A stretch of DNA of 64,000 bases, from the NCBI GenBank assembly GCA_022702705.1, contig CM040423.1:43597575-43661574 (forward strand). Direction: 5' to 3'. Source of the stretch: Papilionanthe hookeriana x Papilionanthe teres. Its lineage: Eukaryota > Streptophyta > Magnoliopsida > Asparagales > Orchidaceae. A program made the position numbers and the translations under genes. The stretch's first letter is position 1. Each line of letters begins with the position of its first letter. Under the pieces are notes generated by a model, which did no database searches, was not told where the DNA came from, and was given only the letters and a program-made list of their open reading frames with translations. This document shows positions 47,860-59,299 of the stretch, piece by piece.

Positions 47860-48629
47860 CATATGAATAGTTCGAATGAATGATATTTGGATGATTTACA
47901 GAATATTGAGATTTCTTAAAAAGGCGCCTGACAAAAGTTTAGTGTTTAAGAAGTCAGACAACAGGAAGATAGAAATTTATATTATTGAGCTGACGGATAG
48001 TAGTCCATTTACCTAAGTTTGAGAAAATCTTGTCACCTAAAGGAGCAAGAAGCAAGCACTTGTCTCTAGAAGCAGTGCAAAGTTTGAGTAGTAGCCTAGG
48101 AGGCACTTGCTTTAGGAATTTGTGCAGGAATGTGGATCTAAAGGTTACTAAGTGAGTTGGGATACTTCATGATCAATTCCATAAGATGTTATGTGATAGC
48201 CAAGTCGTCATTAATATTATAAACAATCTTGTGCATCATGACGAGACCAAATACATTGATATTGATAGACATTTTATCTCCGAAAATGTCAATGGAGGCA
48301 TTATTTGCTTAGTCTACATTACGACTCATCTTCAAATCGCTAATGTTTTCACTAAATCTCTACCTCCGGACAACTTCACCGATTTGAATACCAAGCTGGG
48401 CCTTTACAACATCTATGCCCGAGCTTGAGGGGAGTTGAATTTTGAGTTCCATGTTTTAGTGTTATTCGTTTTTGTTGTGTCATATTTCTTTCCGTCATGA
48501 GTTAGTATATCTTTGGTAAGTTGTAATGATTGTAATTAAGCTTGTTCTAGTCGTCTTATTATATAAGGAGAACGGTTATAATTTTATTATTGAGAAATAA
48601 GAGAATATGATTTTTTCCACGTTTCTACA
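47860..48629 (+). mobile_element. 3' end of a second Ty1/copia element: RNase H relic and LTR
   Basis: An RNase H start 'YRILRFLKKAPDKSLVFKK' (about 47896-47960) is followed by a broken middle (SKKQALVSRSS near 48045-48080) and the C-terminal part 48186-48426: CDSQVVINIINNLVHHDETK, DIDRHFI, then NVFTKSLP and LYNIYARA. A purine tract (TTGAGGGGAG) and an LTR-like segment (48436-48629, ending TTTCTACA) follow. No 5' part is seen in the window. Confidence 0.85.
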
Positions 48630-51600
48630 TGCTTCAATATATAGTTGTGATGGAATGAAATATATAATGAATTGATTTTGCATTATGTTTTATGTTTGCA
48701 ATGTGTTAGATAAAGCTTGATTGTCTTCTTCTTATAGAAGACGTCGTATTCCTTTTAATTAATATATGTTTACCTTTCCATTTATTTGGATTTCTTGGGA
48801 AATGAATTTCGTGATTATTCTTGTAATTGAACTTTATTTGTGAGATTGTTCTTTCTTGTATCTTATTTTCTTTCCTTTTTTCTTTTTTTTTTGCAAATTG
48901 TATCACTCGGCTCGTTACATTTTGTACTTGTTCAAGTTTACTTTTATTTATTTGTTTGTTTGTTTTCAAAGATTTTATTTGTTGAATTCAACTCTTTTTG
49001 AAATATTATGTTGGAAATTTAAATTTTATATTCTTTTGAATTATTTTAGGTGATTTATCTTTCATCGTAGTTTTTCATTTTGGATGGGATCTTTCTTTTC
49101 TAAATATCAAAAGGTACTTCAAACATTTGTGACTAGTAAAGAGCGCCATTTAGATGCCACAAAAATAATATTGTATGATCTACAATGCAAAGACGATAGT
49201 TGCCAACCTAAAATCATGTGTCGGGTTAGTTCTCATGATAATTGAATTTTTGGCCCTTCATAAGCTTCTGGGTCTTGAGAACAAATGATCTTGTCATATG
49301 AATATATTAATTTTGGGGTGGAAGACTATGTTTTCATTAAATCCATCAGGCGGTCTACGTCTATCAACTTGAATGTGATGACAATGAATTCACAGTGCGG
49401 GTCCTAACTTCTAAACATTGACATTGGGTTTTCTGCTTTCCTTTGATATCGAGTTGTTGGTAAATAGACCTCAATTCATCTCTCGAGAACACCTGGACTC
49501 TCTCAAATTGTTCGAAAAGGTCATAAATGATTAGGGACGAACCTCCCACAGGTTAACCCATTGCAAAGTTTTCGTTGTCGTAGCAAAAATATGTAGTGCA
49601 GATATTGATCACTGTGACACTTACCACTCTTGAAACATTAGGGTTTTTCTTTTGTTACTATTTCCTCCTTTTATCTTTTTTCTTTCTTCTCATATTAATC
49701 TTGCAGCTTTTGGTCATTCTCTATTTGTATTAATCTACCATTAGGCCCTCCTAGTTTTCGATATAAAATGTTAATAATTGAAATAGATGACAGCTTTGCA
49801 CTATTGTTGGCATCATGATGGACAGCTAAAAAGTTAGTTTTGGCAAATGATCTTCTACTTTGTCACCTTATGTATGTGTATATGCACTTGGTGTGAATGG
49901 CATCTATCAAATTCATCCCATGAAAATAATTATATTTTTTTATTAGGTGTTATGTTCCAATATTATTAGGAGGAAATAAGATTTGCTTTAGCCAGTTATT
50001 TTTTTTATTTTTTGGAGCTGATTAATTACTAATTTTATTCCAAGCTTACTGATATTTTTTTATTTTAACAATTTTTTTTCTCCCATTAATCAGGATTAGC
50101 GACAAAATAACTTTTCTGCACCAGTGTTTTATGCTTCTTTGCCCCATTTCTTACTTTGATGGATTGAGCATCACTGATAACATCAAAATGTCTCTTATTA
50201 TTTCTTCCACGGGGACTTATTTGTGGAACAATGAAATAAACTAAGAAGAAAGCTTGAGAGTGAGTTCATATCCTGCGGCTCCATATCGAACTCTGATGTA
50301 ATATTCTCTTCAAAACATCATTTTTCTTATTTATAGGTCTTTTTATTTTTACATTTTTAATGTATTCGAAAAATAAATTGTACTGAAAATAAAATTATGA
50401 TATTTATTTTTTTTATGGATCACAGTTCTATTTAATTTTGTTTAGAATGCGATCACAGTTCTATTTGAAAATTATTTAATTTTGCTATTTTCTAGAATTT
50501 TTGAGGATGGCTATGATATTTAAGAGATTTTGAAATTATTTTGAGGTTTGATGGTATTTAAAGAGTTATTATTTTAAATACAAAATTCCTTAGAAGAATT
50601 AGGTTTTTATTTGTATAATTCAATGTCTAATTTATATTTAAAATGTTAATTACTTTGTTTAATGAATATCACTATAAAATTGAGGCATTTACCTAATTAC
50701 GTGCATACAACACAATTCTCATCTATTTACATTTGCTTGAACTTTGATATCTATATGCATATCACTCAAAATTTTAGCATCAAATAAAAATTATTATTTT
50801 ATTATTAATTTTTAAAAAAGGAAACATATTTTCATTATGTGCTTCTAACATCAAAATTTTATTAATATAAATATTAAACTTCTTATGATAGTTTATATAT
50901 TTATGGTAAATATATAAACTTTCCTATAAAATTTGAAAGAAATTAGTTGACAAGTCATTTTTATATTATATAGCATAATAACGATAAACTTAAATTTGAA
51001 TATTATTTAAAATGTAAATATAATAATAATATGTAGGATAATGTTTATGTATATAAAATATTATACTGGCATTTTTCAATCTTATTCTTAGGGATGATTG
51101 GCCAGAAGTTTGGATTGGAACGATATTTTGATTAAAATTTAGTTGTGATCGATTTTTTATTGATTAAATTTGTCATGATATAATATAATTTACAGATAAT
51201 CAAGAAAAAAATGATATAACAACATCTTAAAATAAATATGATCTTTGACAATCATTCTAATGAATTGCTCTACAAATATATTTAGAATGCTCATCGAAAA
51301 TATGAACAATGCCCTGTAAGAGTGAATAAAATCAAGTAGATGATTGTCATTATCTTTTTTGTAGGATAATAATGCTAATCAAAAGCATGAAGATAAAAAA
51401 ATAACCATGGAGTTATATGGTTCAGTATAAGCTCCCAAAATCTCATTGCAACATAGTGATCAAATAATAATTTTTTTATTTTTTTTAAAAAGATGGGTAA
51501 AGAGATAATAGTTTAAATAAAATAAAAAATGAGGATAGAAATTCTATTTTTCCCTTTATTAATCTCAAAAAGGTGTTAAAACTTAGAAAATTACTATTGC

Positions 51601-51970
51601 CATATTTCCAAGATTTATTTATAAAGTTAAAAGGGCATGCTCAAAAACATAGAGTTATATCTGCATTATTTTACAAGATATCTTTAAGGTTTACAAAATA
51701 TATAGAAGCTCAAAAGAATTATGCAAATCTTATTCTAACACTTACAATAGTAATAGTAGGATATCTCAATCATATCCTATGTGAGATTAAATTGAAAAGA
51801 ATTAACAACATACGAGTTAATTAAGAATCTTTAGTCACCTCTTATTCTTTCAAATGTTATAATATTAATTTTATGTATTCAGATTGAAGAAGGTTTGCTG
51901 CCTGTTATCTGTATATTATTAAATTGCTGCTCTGTTACTGTATATTATTCTGCATTACTATCTTCAATTC
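48630..51970. other. AT-rich intergenic sequence, no gene recognised
   Basis: Long AT-rich stretch. An 83-codon frame (51573-51821) with Leu-, Ile- and Lys-rich translation matches no family known to me and has the composition of random AT-rich DNA. A 61-codon minus-strand frame near 49364-49549 likewise has no support. Confidence 0.5.

Positions 51971-51973
<3 letters not shown>

Positions 51974-52029
<56 letters not shown>
51974..52029. repeat. (TA)n microsatellite
   Basis: About 28 uninterrupted TA dinucleotides. Confidence 0.97.
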
Positions 52030-52032
<3 letters not shown>

Positions 52033-52109
52033 TTTCTATGCTTTTTAGATAAAAACACTTAATAAATGCAAATAAATTGAAAGAGACATTAAAAAATCTT
52101 TCATTAATA

Positions 52110-52436
52110 TTAATTTATTATTTGTACAGGAATTAATAGAAATGCATAAATAGGAACGACTGGAACATCCACGTCCATCGGATCATCCACCTCTTCCTCC
52201 GTCGGAACATCCACGTCCATCGGATCATCCACCTCCTCCGTCGGATCATCCACGTCCATTGGATCATCCCGCTCCTCCAGAGGATCGTCCAGCTCCATAG
52301 GTGTAGCAGCGTCGCCATTGTCATGCGTCGTCTTGAGCCGTTTATAGGCGCGCTCTTCTACCTCCCCATCGTCGATCAACTCGAACTTTCTCTTCTTCTT
52401 ATTCAGCTCCAAACTGTAAGCCTTCTCCATCTCCAT
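52110..52436 (-). CDS. Small acidic repeat protein, unrecognised
   Basis: A 108-codon minus-strand frame starting MEMEKAYSLELNKKKRKFEL. Residues 13-18 (KKKRKF) and 32-35 (KRLK) look like parts of a nuclear localisation signal. An acidic tail then repeats DDPMDVD three times with TEE spacers (about residues 57-90), made by a 36-42-bp tandem repeat in the DNA. The last 15 or so residues (PIYAFLLIPVQIIN) are hydrophobic and may be intron read-through. I do not recognise the family. A basic head, acidic repeats, an ATG at the head of an open frame and a GC content above its surroundings favour a real gene. Its 5' side runs towards an assembly gap 270 bases away, so upstream exons or a promoter may be missing. 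Confidence 0.55.
   Translation of the reverse strand: MEMEKAYSLELNKKKRKFELIDDGEVEERAYKRLKTTHDNGDAATPMELDDPLEERDDPMDVDDPTEEVDDPMDVDVPTEEEVDDPMDVDVPVVPIYAFLLIPVQIIN
52150..52275. repeat. 36-42-bp coding tandem repeat
   Basis: ACATCCACGTCCATCGGATC and TCATCCACCTCxTCCGTCGGA words repeat three times within the acidic frame; they encode the DDPMDVD(D/V)PTEE units. Two copies are nearly identical and a third is slightly diverged. Confidence 0.85.
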
Positions 52437-52706
52437 TGCCGATTTCTAAAGCCCCGCAAAGAAGCAGCGAATGACGAGAGCAGTGAGTGCTTTTGTTAGG
52501 AATATAGAAATCTCTATTTGCAGAGCCCATTTTTAATATGCTCTGTGAACTCCCTACTTCACCCGTCTCCTCCAGACTCGCTCTAGCGGCTTATGATCTG
52601 TGCTTTCATCCGCTATTTTCGTCCGCGCGAATGCTGAATCGTTTTGTGAAGAATCGGGAATCCTACTCCTGCCGAGCCTATCTTCTTGTCTGCGCTGTCG
52701 CCTTCT

Positions 52707-53206
52707 NNNNNNNNNNNNNNNNNNNNNNNNNNNNNNNNNNNNNNNNNNNNNNNNNNNNNNNNNNNNNNNNNNNNNNNNNNNNNNNNNNNNNNNNNNNNNN
52801 NNNNNNNNNNNNNNNNNNNNNNNNNNNNNNNNNNNNNNNNNNNNNNNNNNNNNNNNNNNNNNNNNNNNNNNNNNNNNNNNNNNNNNNNNNNNNNNNNNNN
52901 NNNNNNNNNNNNNNNNNNNNNNNNNNNNNNNNNNNNNNNNNNNNNNNNNNNNNNNNNNNNNNNNNNNNNNNNNNNNNNNNNNNNNNNNNNNNNNNNNNNN
53001 NNNNNNNNNNNNNNNNNNNNNNNNNNNNNNNNNNNNNNNNNNNNNNNNNNNNNNNNNNNNNNNNNNNNNNNNNNNNNNNNNNNNNNNNNNNNNNNNNNNN
53101 NNNNNNNNNNNNNNNNNNNNNNNNNNNNNNNNNNNNNNNNNNNNNNNNNNNNNNNNNNNNNNNNNNNNNNNNNNNNNNNNNNNNNNNNNNNNNNNNNNNN
53201 NNNNNN
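52707..53206. other. Assembly gap, exactly 500 N
   Basis: A run of exactly 500 unknown bases. The round length suggests a scaffolding placeholder, not a measured distance. Any frame drawn across it is artificial. Confidence 1.
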
Positions 53207-53289
53207 ATTATAATATAAATATTTTCTTTCCTCAATCTTGCAATGAAAACAAACAACAGCAGAAGATCAAACACAAGAACACAAAGAAA

Positions 53290-53650
53290 TAAGAGTGATT
53301 TACGTAGTTCGGCCCTTCGGACCTACATCCACGAGTAGTAATCAACCAAATCCAAGAAATAATAGTAAGAATTATGAGCACTTACACTATCAAGACAAGC
53401 TCCGGATCTCTCTCTCGACTCACCTTGACCCAAGATCTCACTGAGCTCCCATCTTGCCACGATCTCTCTCTCGAATAACCTCGACCCTAGATCCCCAAGA
53501 TTCTCCCCACAATTCTTAAAGCCTCTCCCTTTCTTCTCCACTTCCTCCTAGTTCTCACTCCTTGGTTCCTTTCCCTTCAACCCTCCCCTACAAGCCACCC
53601 CTTCTATTATAAATAGAGGGCTCTCTCTTAGACACGGTCTACTCTAACCT
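53290..53650 (-). repeat. LTR-like end sequence next to the gap
   Basis: GAGTGATTTACGTAGTTCGGCCCTTCGGACCTACATCC (53292-53329) has the style of the near-terminal LTR segment of plant copia elements read antisense, as also seen at 55090-55140 and 57540-57600 (TTTAACGAGGTTCGGCAATG). The rest is C-rich with no coding signal. It may belong to an element hidden by the gap. Confidence 0.45.
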
Positions 53651-53669
53651 CAATAATTGAGCCTTCATT

Positions 53670-53671
<2 letters not shown>

Positions 53672-53735
<64 letters not shown>
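53672..53735. repeat. (TA)n microsatellite
   Basis: About 32 TA dinucleotides, the second long TA run within 2 kb; it flanks the LTR-like segment. Confidence 0.97.
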
Positions 53736-53736
<1 letters not shown>

Positions 53737-53738
<2 letters not shown>

Positions 53739-55040
53739 ATATTTGGTTATGTCTAACTATACTTTATATGATTTTGTATGAATACCTTAAAATAATTAAT
53801 TTTTAACATGTGTGACAAATTTCATTCATGAATTACAATATTATTGAAGCATGACCATATGACAACACGTTGGATATTACTCATTTATGATAAATATGTG
53901 TATAGCAAGTTCATTTATAATGTTTGTGTACCATCACCATATGAGCAAATTTTGCAACAATAAATTTTAATTTGATATTATTTAAAGTTGTAATAATCGT
54001 ATTTATGCTATAATTTCTTTCCATTTTGTTTTACATAGTTGCCATTTTGTTTATTTGTTATGTTTTTTGTTATGAAGTACATTAATGAATTATAAATGTT
54101 ATTTCTTTCTTCTTTTTACTACTTCTTATTACTTGTTTACGGGTATTTTTTTGTCGTTTGTACAAAACATATTTTAAATGGTTTTACTTGTAGAAACTTA
54201 TTGTAAGAGGCGAGACCAGTATTGTTATCATATCTCGTGTTATGTTATATACGCAAGTGTTTGCCTTTCGAATGTCCAGTAGTATAACTCTAACAAAAGA
54301 CAAGCAATGACGATGGACATTAATGATGTTGGTTGATAGCAAACTTTATTGTTAGTAGGCAGAAGCGACAGAAATTAGACAAACAACATTCAAGCAATAA
54401 TCAAATTATGATCATCAATCATTAGAAGAGAAAGAAAGAGGAAATAATAAAGAAAAGAATAAATATATAATATAATATAATATAATATAATAGATTTAAT
54501 AAAATTAAATCAATTAATCACTTAATTAATTATCTATCTCTTCGTGCCAGTTGGAGCATTCTAGAATGTGTAATAACTGCTCACGCTCTTGCATAGTTAC
54601 AATCACGAACAAAAACTTTTTTGGCATTCATTTGCACTATTTCATTTGGCACGATTTTTGTCCTCTTTTTTTATTTTCATGTCCTTTGCGATTACAAGTA
54701 TTTTCCTGATTTGAATCGCTGAAGCCTTGTTGCTCTTCACCAAATCACATAAAGTTCTGCACTGTTCTCCCATCACATTCACATGTTATTCCTTCTACTA
54801 AATCTTCTCGTTAAAAACCTTAAATCTTCATTCTACTTTGTCTGTTTTGTACCATGATTCCTATTTTCTCGTGTTTGTCCTTGTTTTCCCCACTTATGAC
54901 AGCCACACAAATACTTATTTGAAACCCATACAATCAATTGATTCCCCTGATCATTGACCTTTATCAACCTTAAAACCTATCTGATGTAACAAATTTATAG
55001 ATTTTCTCCATCTTATAATCCCCTACATGCGTAACATTAG
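53737..55040. other. AT-rich sequence, no gene seen
   Basis: Contains a short (TATAA)n run at about 54467-54493. A possible decayed zinc-knuckle reading (C-N-R-K-G-H) on the minus strand near 54680-54695 hints at more copia debris but is too weak to call. Confidence 0.45.
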
Positions 55041-55532
55041 TGTTTGATAAATTGAGGGCAAAGAATTGACACAATTCCAGAAGAAAATATAGAGATTTAA
55101 CGAGGTTCGGCAATGCGTCAACTTCCTCGGGAGCAAAGTGGCGATTTCATTATTGCAGAAGGAAAGTACAGTACATAGACATAGGGTTACACACCAAATA
55201 TATTGATAAAATTCACATATAAAATTACTAAAACACCCCCGTTCCCCAAACCACTTAAATTCAAGAGATACACATCTTCACTCCAAGAGACACAATTTCT
55301 CATTTCAAGAGACATATATTTTCATTCCAAGAGGCACACCTCTTCATTCCAAGAGACACATTTCTTCACTCTAAGAGATACATCTCTTGATTCCAAGAGA
55401 CACATATCTTCATTCCACGAGACACATTTCTTCACTCCAAAAGACACATCTCTTCATTCCAAGAGACACACATCTTTATTCCAAGAGACACATATCTTAA
55501 TTCAATTTATGGTATATGAGTCATATCTAACA
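55041..55532 (-). repeat. Left (3') LTR of the minus-strand copia-type element
   Basis: Plus-strand ends are TGTTTGATAAATTGAGG and CATATCTAACA. It is collinear with 57482-57960 and includes the minisatellite at about 55258-55500. Confidence 0.88.
55258..55500. repeat. 22-bp minisatellite inside the left LTR
   Basis: About eleven units of the form TTCATTCCAAGAGACACATC plus TC, 21-22 bases each, with scattered changes (CACTCCAAG, CTCTAAGAGATAC, CCACGAGAC). The frame 55203-55562 seen across it is a by-product of the repeat. Confidence 0.92.
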
Positions 55533-55621
55533 AATCTCCACCTTGCCGAATATCCAGCCCTTTAGGAGAAAAATACCTTGGAGTTTCCCACACACCAAAG
55601 TGGGTTGGACTACCATGTCGT

Positions 55622-56710
55622 CTAGCAACTGCAAACATTTAACAAGTTCAAGCGATGCAAGAACTTGTTGATAGCAACTGGCTTGGTCAACATATATGCT
55701 TCATTTTCATCATATGATTCAACAGAGTGAAATTCACCTATAACTGTACTCCCTAACAGTTTATAGATATTACCTGCAGTGATCTTTCCTTTCATCACAG
55801 ATAACGCACCCTTAACAATTCTGATGGTTTCCCAATCCTCATCCGTCTTAGGAATAAAATCAATTCTATGTAGAGTGCTCAAGAAAATCAAATTATTCTT
55901 CAAAGCTGGAATATGCTTGACATCACATAATGTTTCAACGGTGTCATCATATATTTAATTTTGACTTTATCAATACCAACAATAGTGCAACATCTATAAT
56001 CACATAAATAAACAAAACTAGAATCAGATAATTTGTATGAAGTAAACCACTTCCTGTTAGGTGTTATGTGATAAGAGCAGCCTGAATCAAGAATCAATGC
56101 ATCATTCAACTGAGTTGTTGTAACTGAAAGCATATCACCATTAGTAAAATTTGAATTGTCACTCTACACCATATTCACAGTTGGAAGAAACATCACGTTT
56201 CTCATCAGTCTTTTTTTTAGTTTTGGACAATCTCTCTTCATGTGACCCGGCTCCTTGCACTTGTAGCAATTAATAGTTTTTTTTTACTTTAGATTTTGGC
56301 CTAGAATTTTGCATTTCATAACTCTCCATCACTTCCTTACTTCCACGATCCTGATTAGCCTTAACATATAAACTATCACCGTGAGAGCATTCCCCTGCAT
56401 TCTGCTTCCGCTGGTTATGTGTCAATAATGCTGCAGTAATATCATCAAATTTGATTGTTTCTTTTCCATATGTAAGAGTAGTCACCAGATGTTCATAGAA
56501 TAAAGACAATGAGTGTAACATAAACAATTGATCGATCTTCATCCTCAGTACTCACATCAAGTCGTACCAGATATGTGATTCTTTGATTGAAGACATTCAA
56601 GTGTTGCGTCAAATCAGAGTCTGCCAGCATCTTCAACTCATATAGCTTTTGCTTCATATACAATTTATTTATTAAAGATTTGGACATAAACTGAGTTTTC
56701 AATTTCTTTC
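55622..56710 (-). pseudogene. Copia gag, zinc knuckle, protease and gag-pre-integrase relic
   Basis: Reading leftwards on the minus strand: gag (56702-56493: QKLYELKMLADSDLTQHLNV, then FNQRITYLVRLDVSTEDEDR), then SLFYEHLVTTLTYGKETIKF (56542-56270), an intact CCHC knuckle CYKCKEPGHMKRDC (about 56265-56224), the protease DALILDSGCSYHIT (56133-55900), and gag-pre-integrase with LKNNLIFLSTL (55903-55622). The frames overlap but shift, so several frameshifts are present. Confidence 0.88.
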
Positions 56711-56929
56711 ATACTTCTCCTGGAAATTTTAGATTAATAACATGATACATAATCTCATCTGCTAGACATAAACGTACATTGTTGCAATTCTTCCTAATAT
56801 TCATCTTCCATATTTCGTTGCTCGCAAATCCTTCAAGCTCCCTTGTTGTGCTAACAAATTCTTCTACCCTTGTTTGTCACAATCTGAAGTTCCCGGTTCC
56901 AACATATTTCACCAATTCAAATTTTGCAC

Positions 56930-57480
56930 CGAATAATGTCATCTGAAATTACTCCTGTCGTGATTCTCGATTAAGGAAAGTCTGCTTTTCGAAATCGCAT
57001 TCCTCTTATCGCCGAATCGTCCAAAATCCTTCGTCGAACCCCTCTGCATCGCCCCTTGGTCTGAACTGTCTCGAACCTTCTCATCGAACTCCCTTGAAGC
57101 CCGCTTGCAAACTCCTCTGTGAACTGCCTCGTCGAAACTGCCACAAACCGCCAGTCTTCTTCTTATTTGATCTCCTCCGCAAAACTGCCGCAAATCGCCT
57201 CCTACGGTGATTCACAAACTCCCTTGCAAAGCACCGAAAGATGCGAACTCCTTTTAGTCACTGAGGTCGCATGGTCACGGGAACTTCGCCCCATCCGCTG
57301 ACCTTCATCTAGTCGCGATGCTGTGAATCCCTCTTCCCGAACCGATCGCCTTCGTCTCCCAACAACCGCATTTCTCAAACTCCCCAAAGCCCTAGCATAA
57401 CCTTTCTACCAAATCGTCGAATCCTTCTTCGTCCTTCATGCACCGAACTTTTCTGCCCTAGAACATCGCTCTGATACCAC
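56930..57480 (-). other. GC-rich leader of the minus-strand element
   Basis: The stretch between PBS and gag is rich in TCGTCGAA and CTCCTTCG words, unlike the AT-rich flanks. Small open frames on both strands reflect composition only. The first gag codons may lie near 56940. Confidence 0.55.
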
Positions 57481-57481
57481 T

Positions 57482-57960
57482 TGTTGAGAAATTTATGGTA
57501 AAGAAAATCAAGAATTGACACAATTATAGAAAAAAACACAAATATTTAACGAGATTAGGCAATGTGTCTGCGTCCTCGGGAACAAAGCAACAATTTAACT
57601 ATTTCAGAATGAAAGTACATTGCATACCCATAAGGCTACACATCAAATATATTGATAAAACATACAGATAAAATTACTAAAACGCCCCCGCTCCTCCAAC
57701 CCACTTAACTCTAAGAGACACATATCTTTATTCCAAGAGACACATCTCTTCACTCGAAGAGACACATCTCTTCATTCCAAGAGACACACCTCTTCATTCT
57801 AAGAGTCAAATTTCTTCACTCCAAGAGATACATCTCTTCATTCCAAGAGACACATCTCTTCACTCAAAGAGACACACTTCTTCATTCTAAGAGACACATC
57901 TCTTCATTCTAAGAGACGCATCTTTTCATTCAATTTCTCGTATATGAGCTATATTTATCA
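57482..57960 (-). repeat. Right (5') LTR of the minus-strand copia-type element
   Basis: Plus-strand ends are TGTTGAGAAATTTATGG and TATTTATCA. It contains its own copy of the 22-bp minisatellite (about 57705-57940). Confidence 0.88.
57705..57940. repeat. 22-bp minisatellite inside the right LTR
   Basis: About ten to eleven units of TTCATTCCAAGAGACACATC plus TC type. Individual variants do not line up one-to-one with the left LTR array, so the arrays have changed independently since insertion. Confidence 0.92.
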
Positions 57961-57973
57961 ATAATAGTTATAT

Positions 57974-58005
<32 letters not shown>

Positions 58006-59290
58006 ATAAATTTTTTTCATGTTTGCATGCATCTCTTTACATATGTATGGAAGGATGAATTTAATAGTTAAAAAATATTATCAGTGCTATTTTTTATATA
58101 ACATGAAATAATTGATTGATATGCATCGAAAAAAAAATAAAACTTTTGGTTTGAAACGTGGAAATCTATAAGAATTGAGTGTTCTGTGTGTAAATTTCCC
58201 TATAAATAAATTTACGAGGTTCAATGTTTTAATAGATAATTTATTTAATGATGCATCGAATGAAACAGAAATTAAAAGTTAATCCAATTAAAAGTAGGCT
58301 TGGAACTAGAGAACAAAATGGAGCGGGGGGCAGAGACCCCGTCCTCGCTGAAATTACAGAGAAGATTCTACCAACAGGCAGGGAGTTGTGGGTCGCTTCA
58401 AGTCTCCTGTTTTTTTTTTTCCGGTTTTTATTGATTTGGCTGTGGTCACGAAGTACAATCGGTAGATATTGGGTCCCATTTAGCCAATCCAACTGGCCGG
58501 GACATTTGAGAGGGGTAGGGTTTTGAAAACATCGATTTGTTTTTATATACAGTTGCAATATTTATTATATGATTACCCTTTTTATATAATAACTTAAAAT
58601 TTATTTTGATAGTTGATATGACATTAATAAATCCAATCATCAAACATAAATTCAGGCATGTCATAGATCAAGAAATATTTTTTTAACAAAAAAATATTAA
58701 ATCTTCAATTAAAAGTTATACAGAAATCTGATTATAATAAATTTATAGTCAAGCTCTGATCAAGCTATTAAATATTGTTTAGAAGTTTTATGAATACATT
58801 TGGGAGGTCAAATGGATGTCAAATCTAAATCGTCTCAACAAGAAGAATCCAACTTGTCAAATATCGCTCAATTCCTACATCTTAAGGCACTCAAAGGTTT
58901 TTTAAACTTTCCCTTATTAGGGGAAACTCCACGGATCGTCTGATCGAATTGATTCATATTTTTGCATTAGTTGCACCCGATACTTTATAATTAGGGCCCC
59001 ACCCCTCTCATGAGAGGAGGAGAGGAATTTTAGGCTTGAGGAAAAGCTTGAAACTTTAAAAATAAGTTAAAATCCAGCGTCACTTCGCCGCCAACCACAA
59101 GTCACCGTTCGTTGCAGACCACCGCCAGGCGTCGCTTACTCATTGTGACAAATCACCGTGAGAAGCGATGACTGATATTGCAGAGTCACAAAGCAACATG
59201 CAAAGCAGCGCATCATCCTGAACATCAGGATGTCACCAAAAGACAGTTCAACAATGCGTCTCGAAAATGGTGCAATGAGGCACTTTGCAT
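57961..59290. other. Intergenic sequence, no gene recognised
   Basis: AT-rich with a short (TA)n run (57969-57990). A GC-richer block at 58315-58530 has frames on both strands (92 and 105 codons) but no recognisable product, and 59070-59170 is C-rich. Confidence 0.45.
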
Positions 59291-59299
59291 ATGCTCATA

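Larger units (their letters stand above)
55041..57960 (-). mobile_element. Copia-type element with gag and protease only, minus strand
   Basis: LTRs are 55041-55532 and 57482-57960 (TG..CA). On the minus strand the PBS (TGGTATCAGAGC, plus-strand 57468-57479) adjoins the right LTR, and a purine tract (CAAGGTGGAGATT) adjoins the left LTR, so transcription runs right to left. The interior carries a GC-rich leader, gag, a CCHC zinc knuckle, the DSGCSYHIT protease motif and gag-pre-integrase, then the LTR. Integrase, RT and RNase H are missing. Stops break the frame, so it is a dead copy of what looks like a pol-less family. No clear target duplication was found (ATTAG versus ATAAT). Confidence 0.9.

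Noticed and set aside
51573..51824. 83-codon open frame
   Set aside because: Isolated, AT-driven composition, no recognisable domain and no supporting neighbour or splice structure.
52538..53292. Long frames on both strands across 52.5-53.3 kb
   Set aside because: They are mostly made of the 500 unknown bases of the assembly gap.
55203..55565. 120-codon frame with repeated 'SFQETHF' units
   Set aside because: It is the translation of the 22-bp minisatellite inside the LTR, on the strand opposite to the element's genes.
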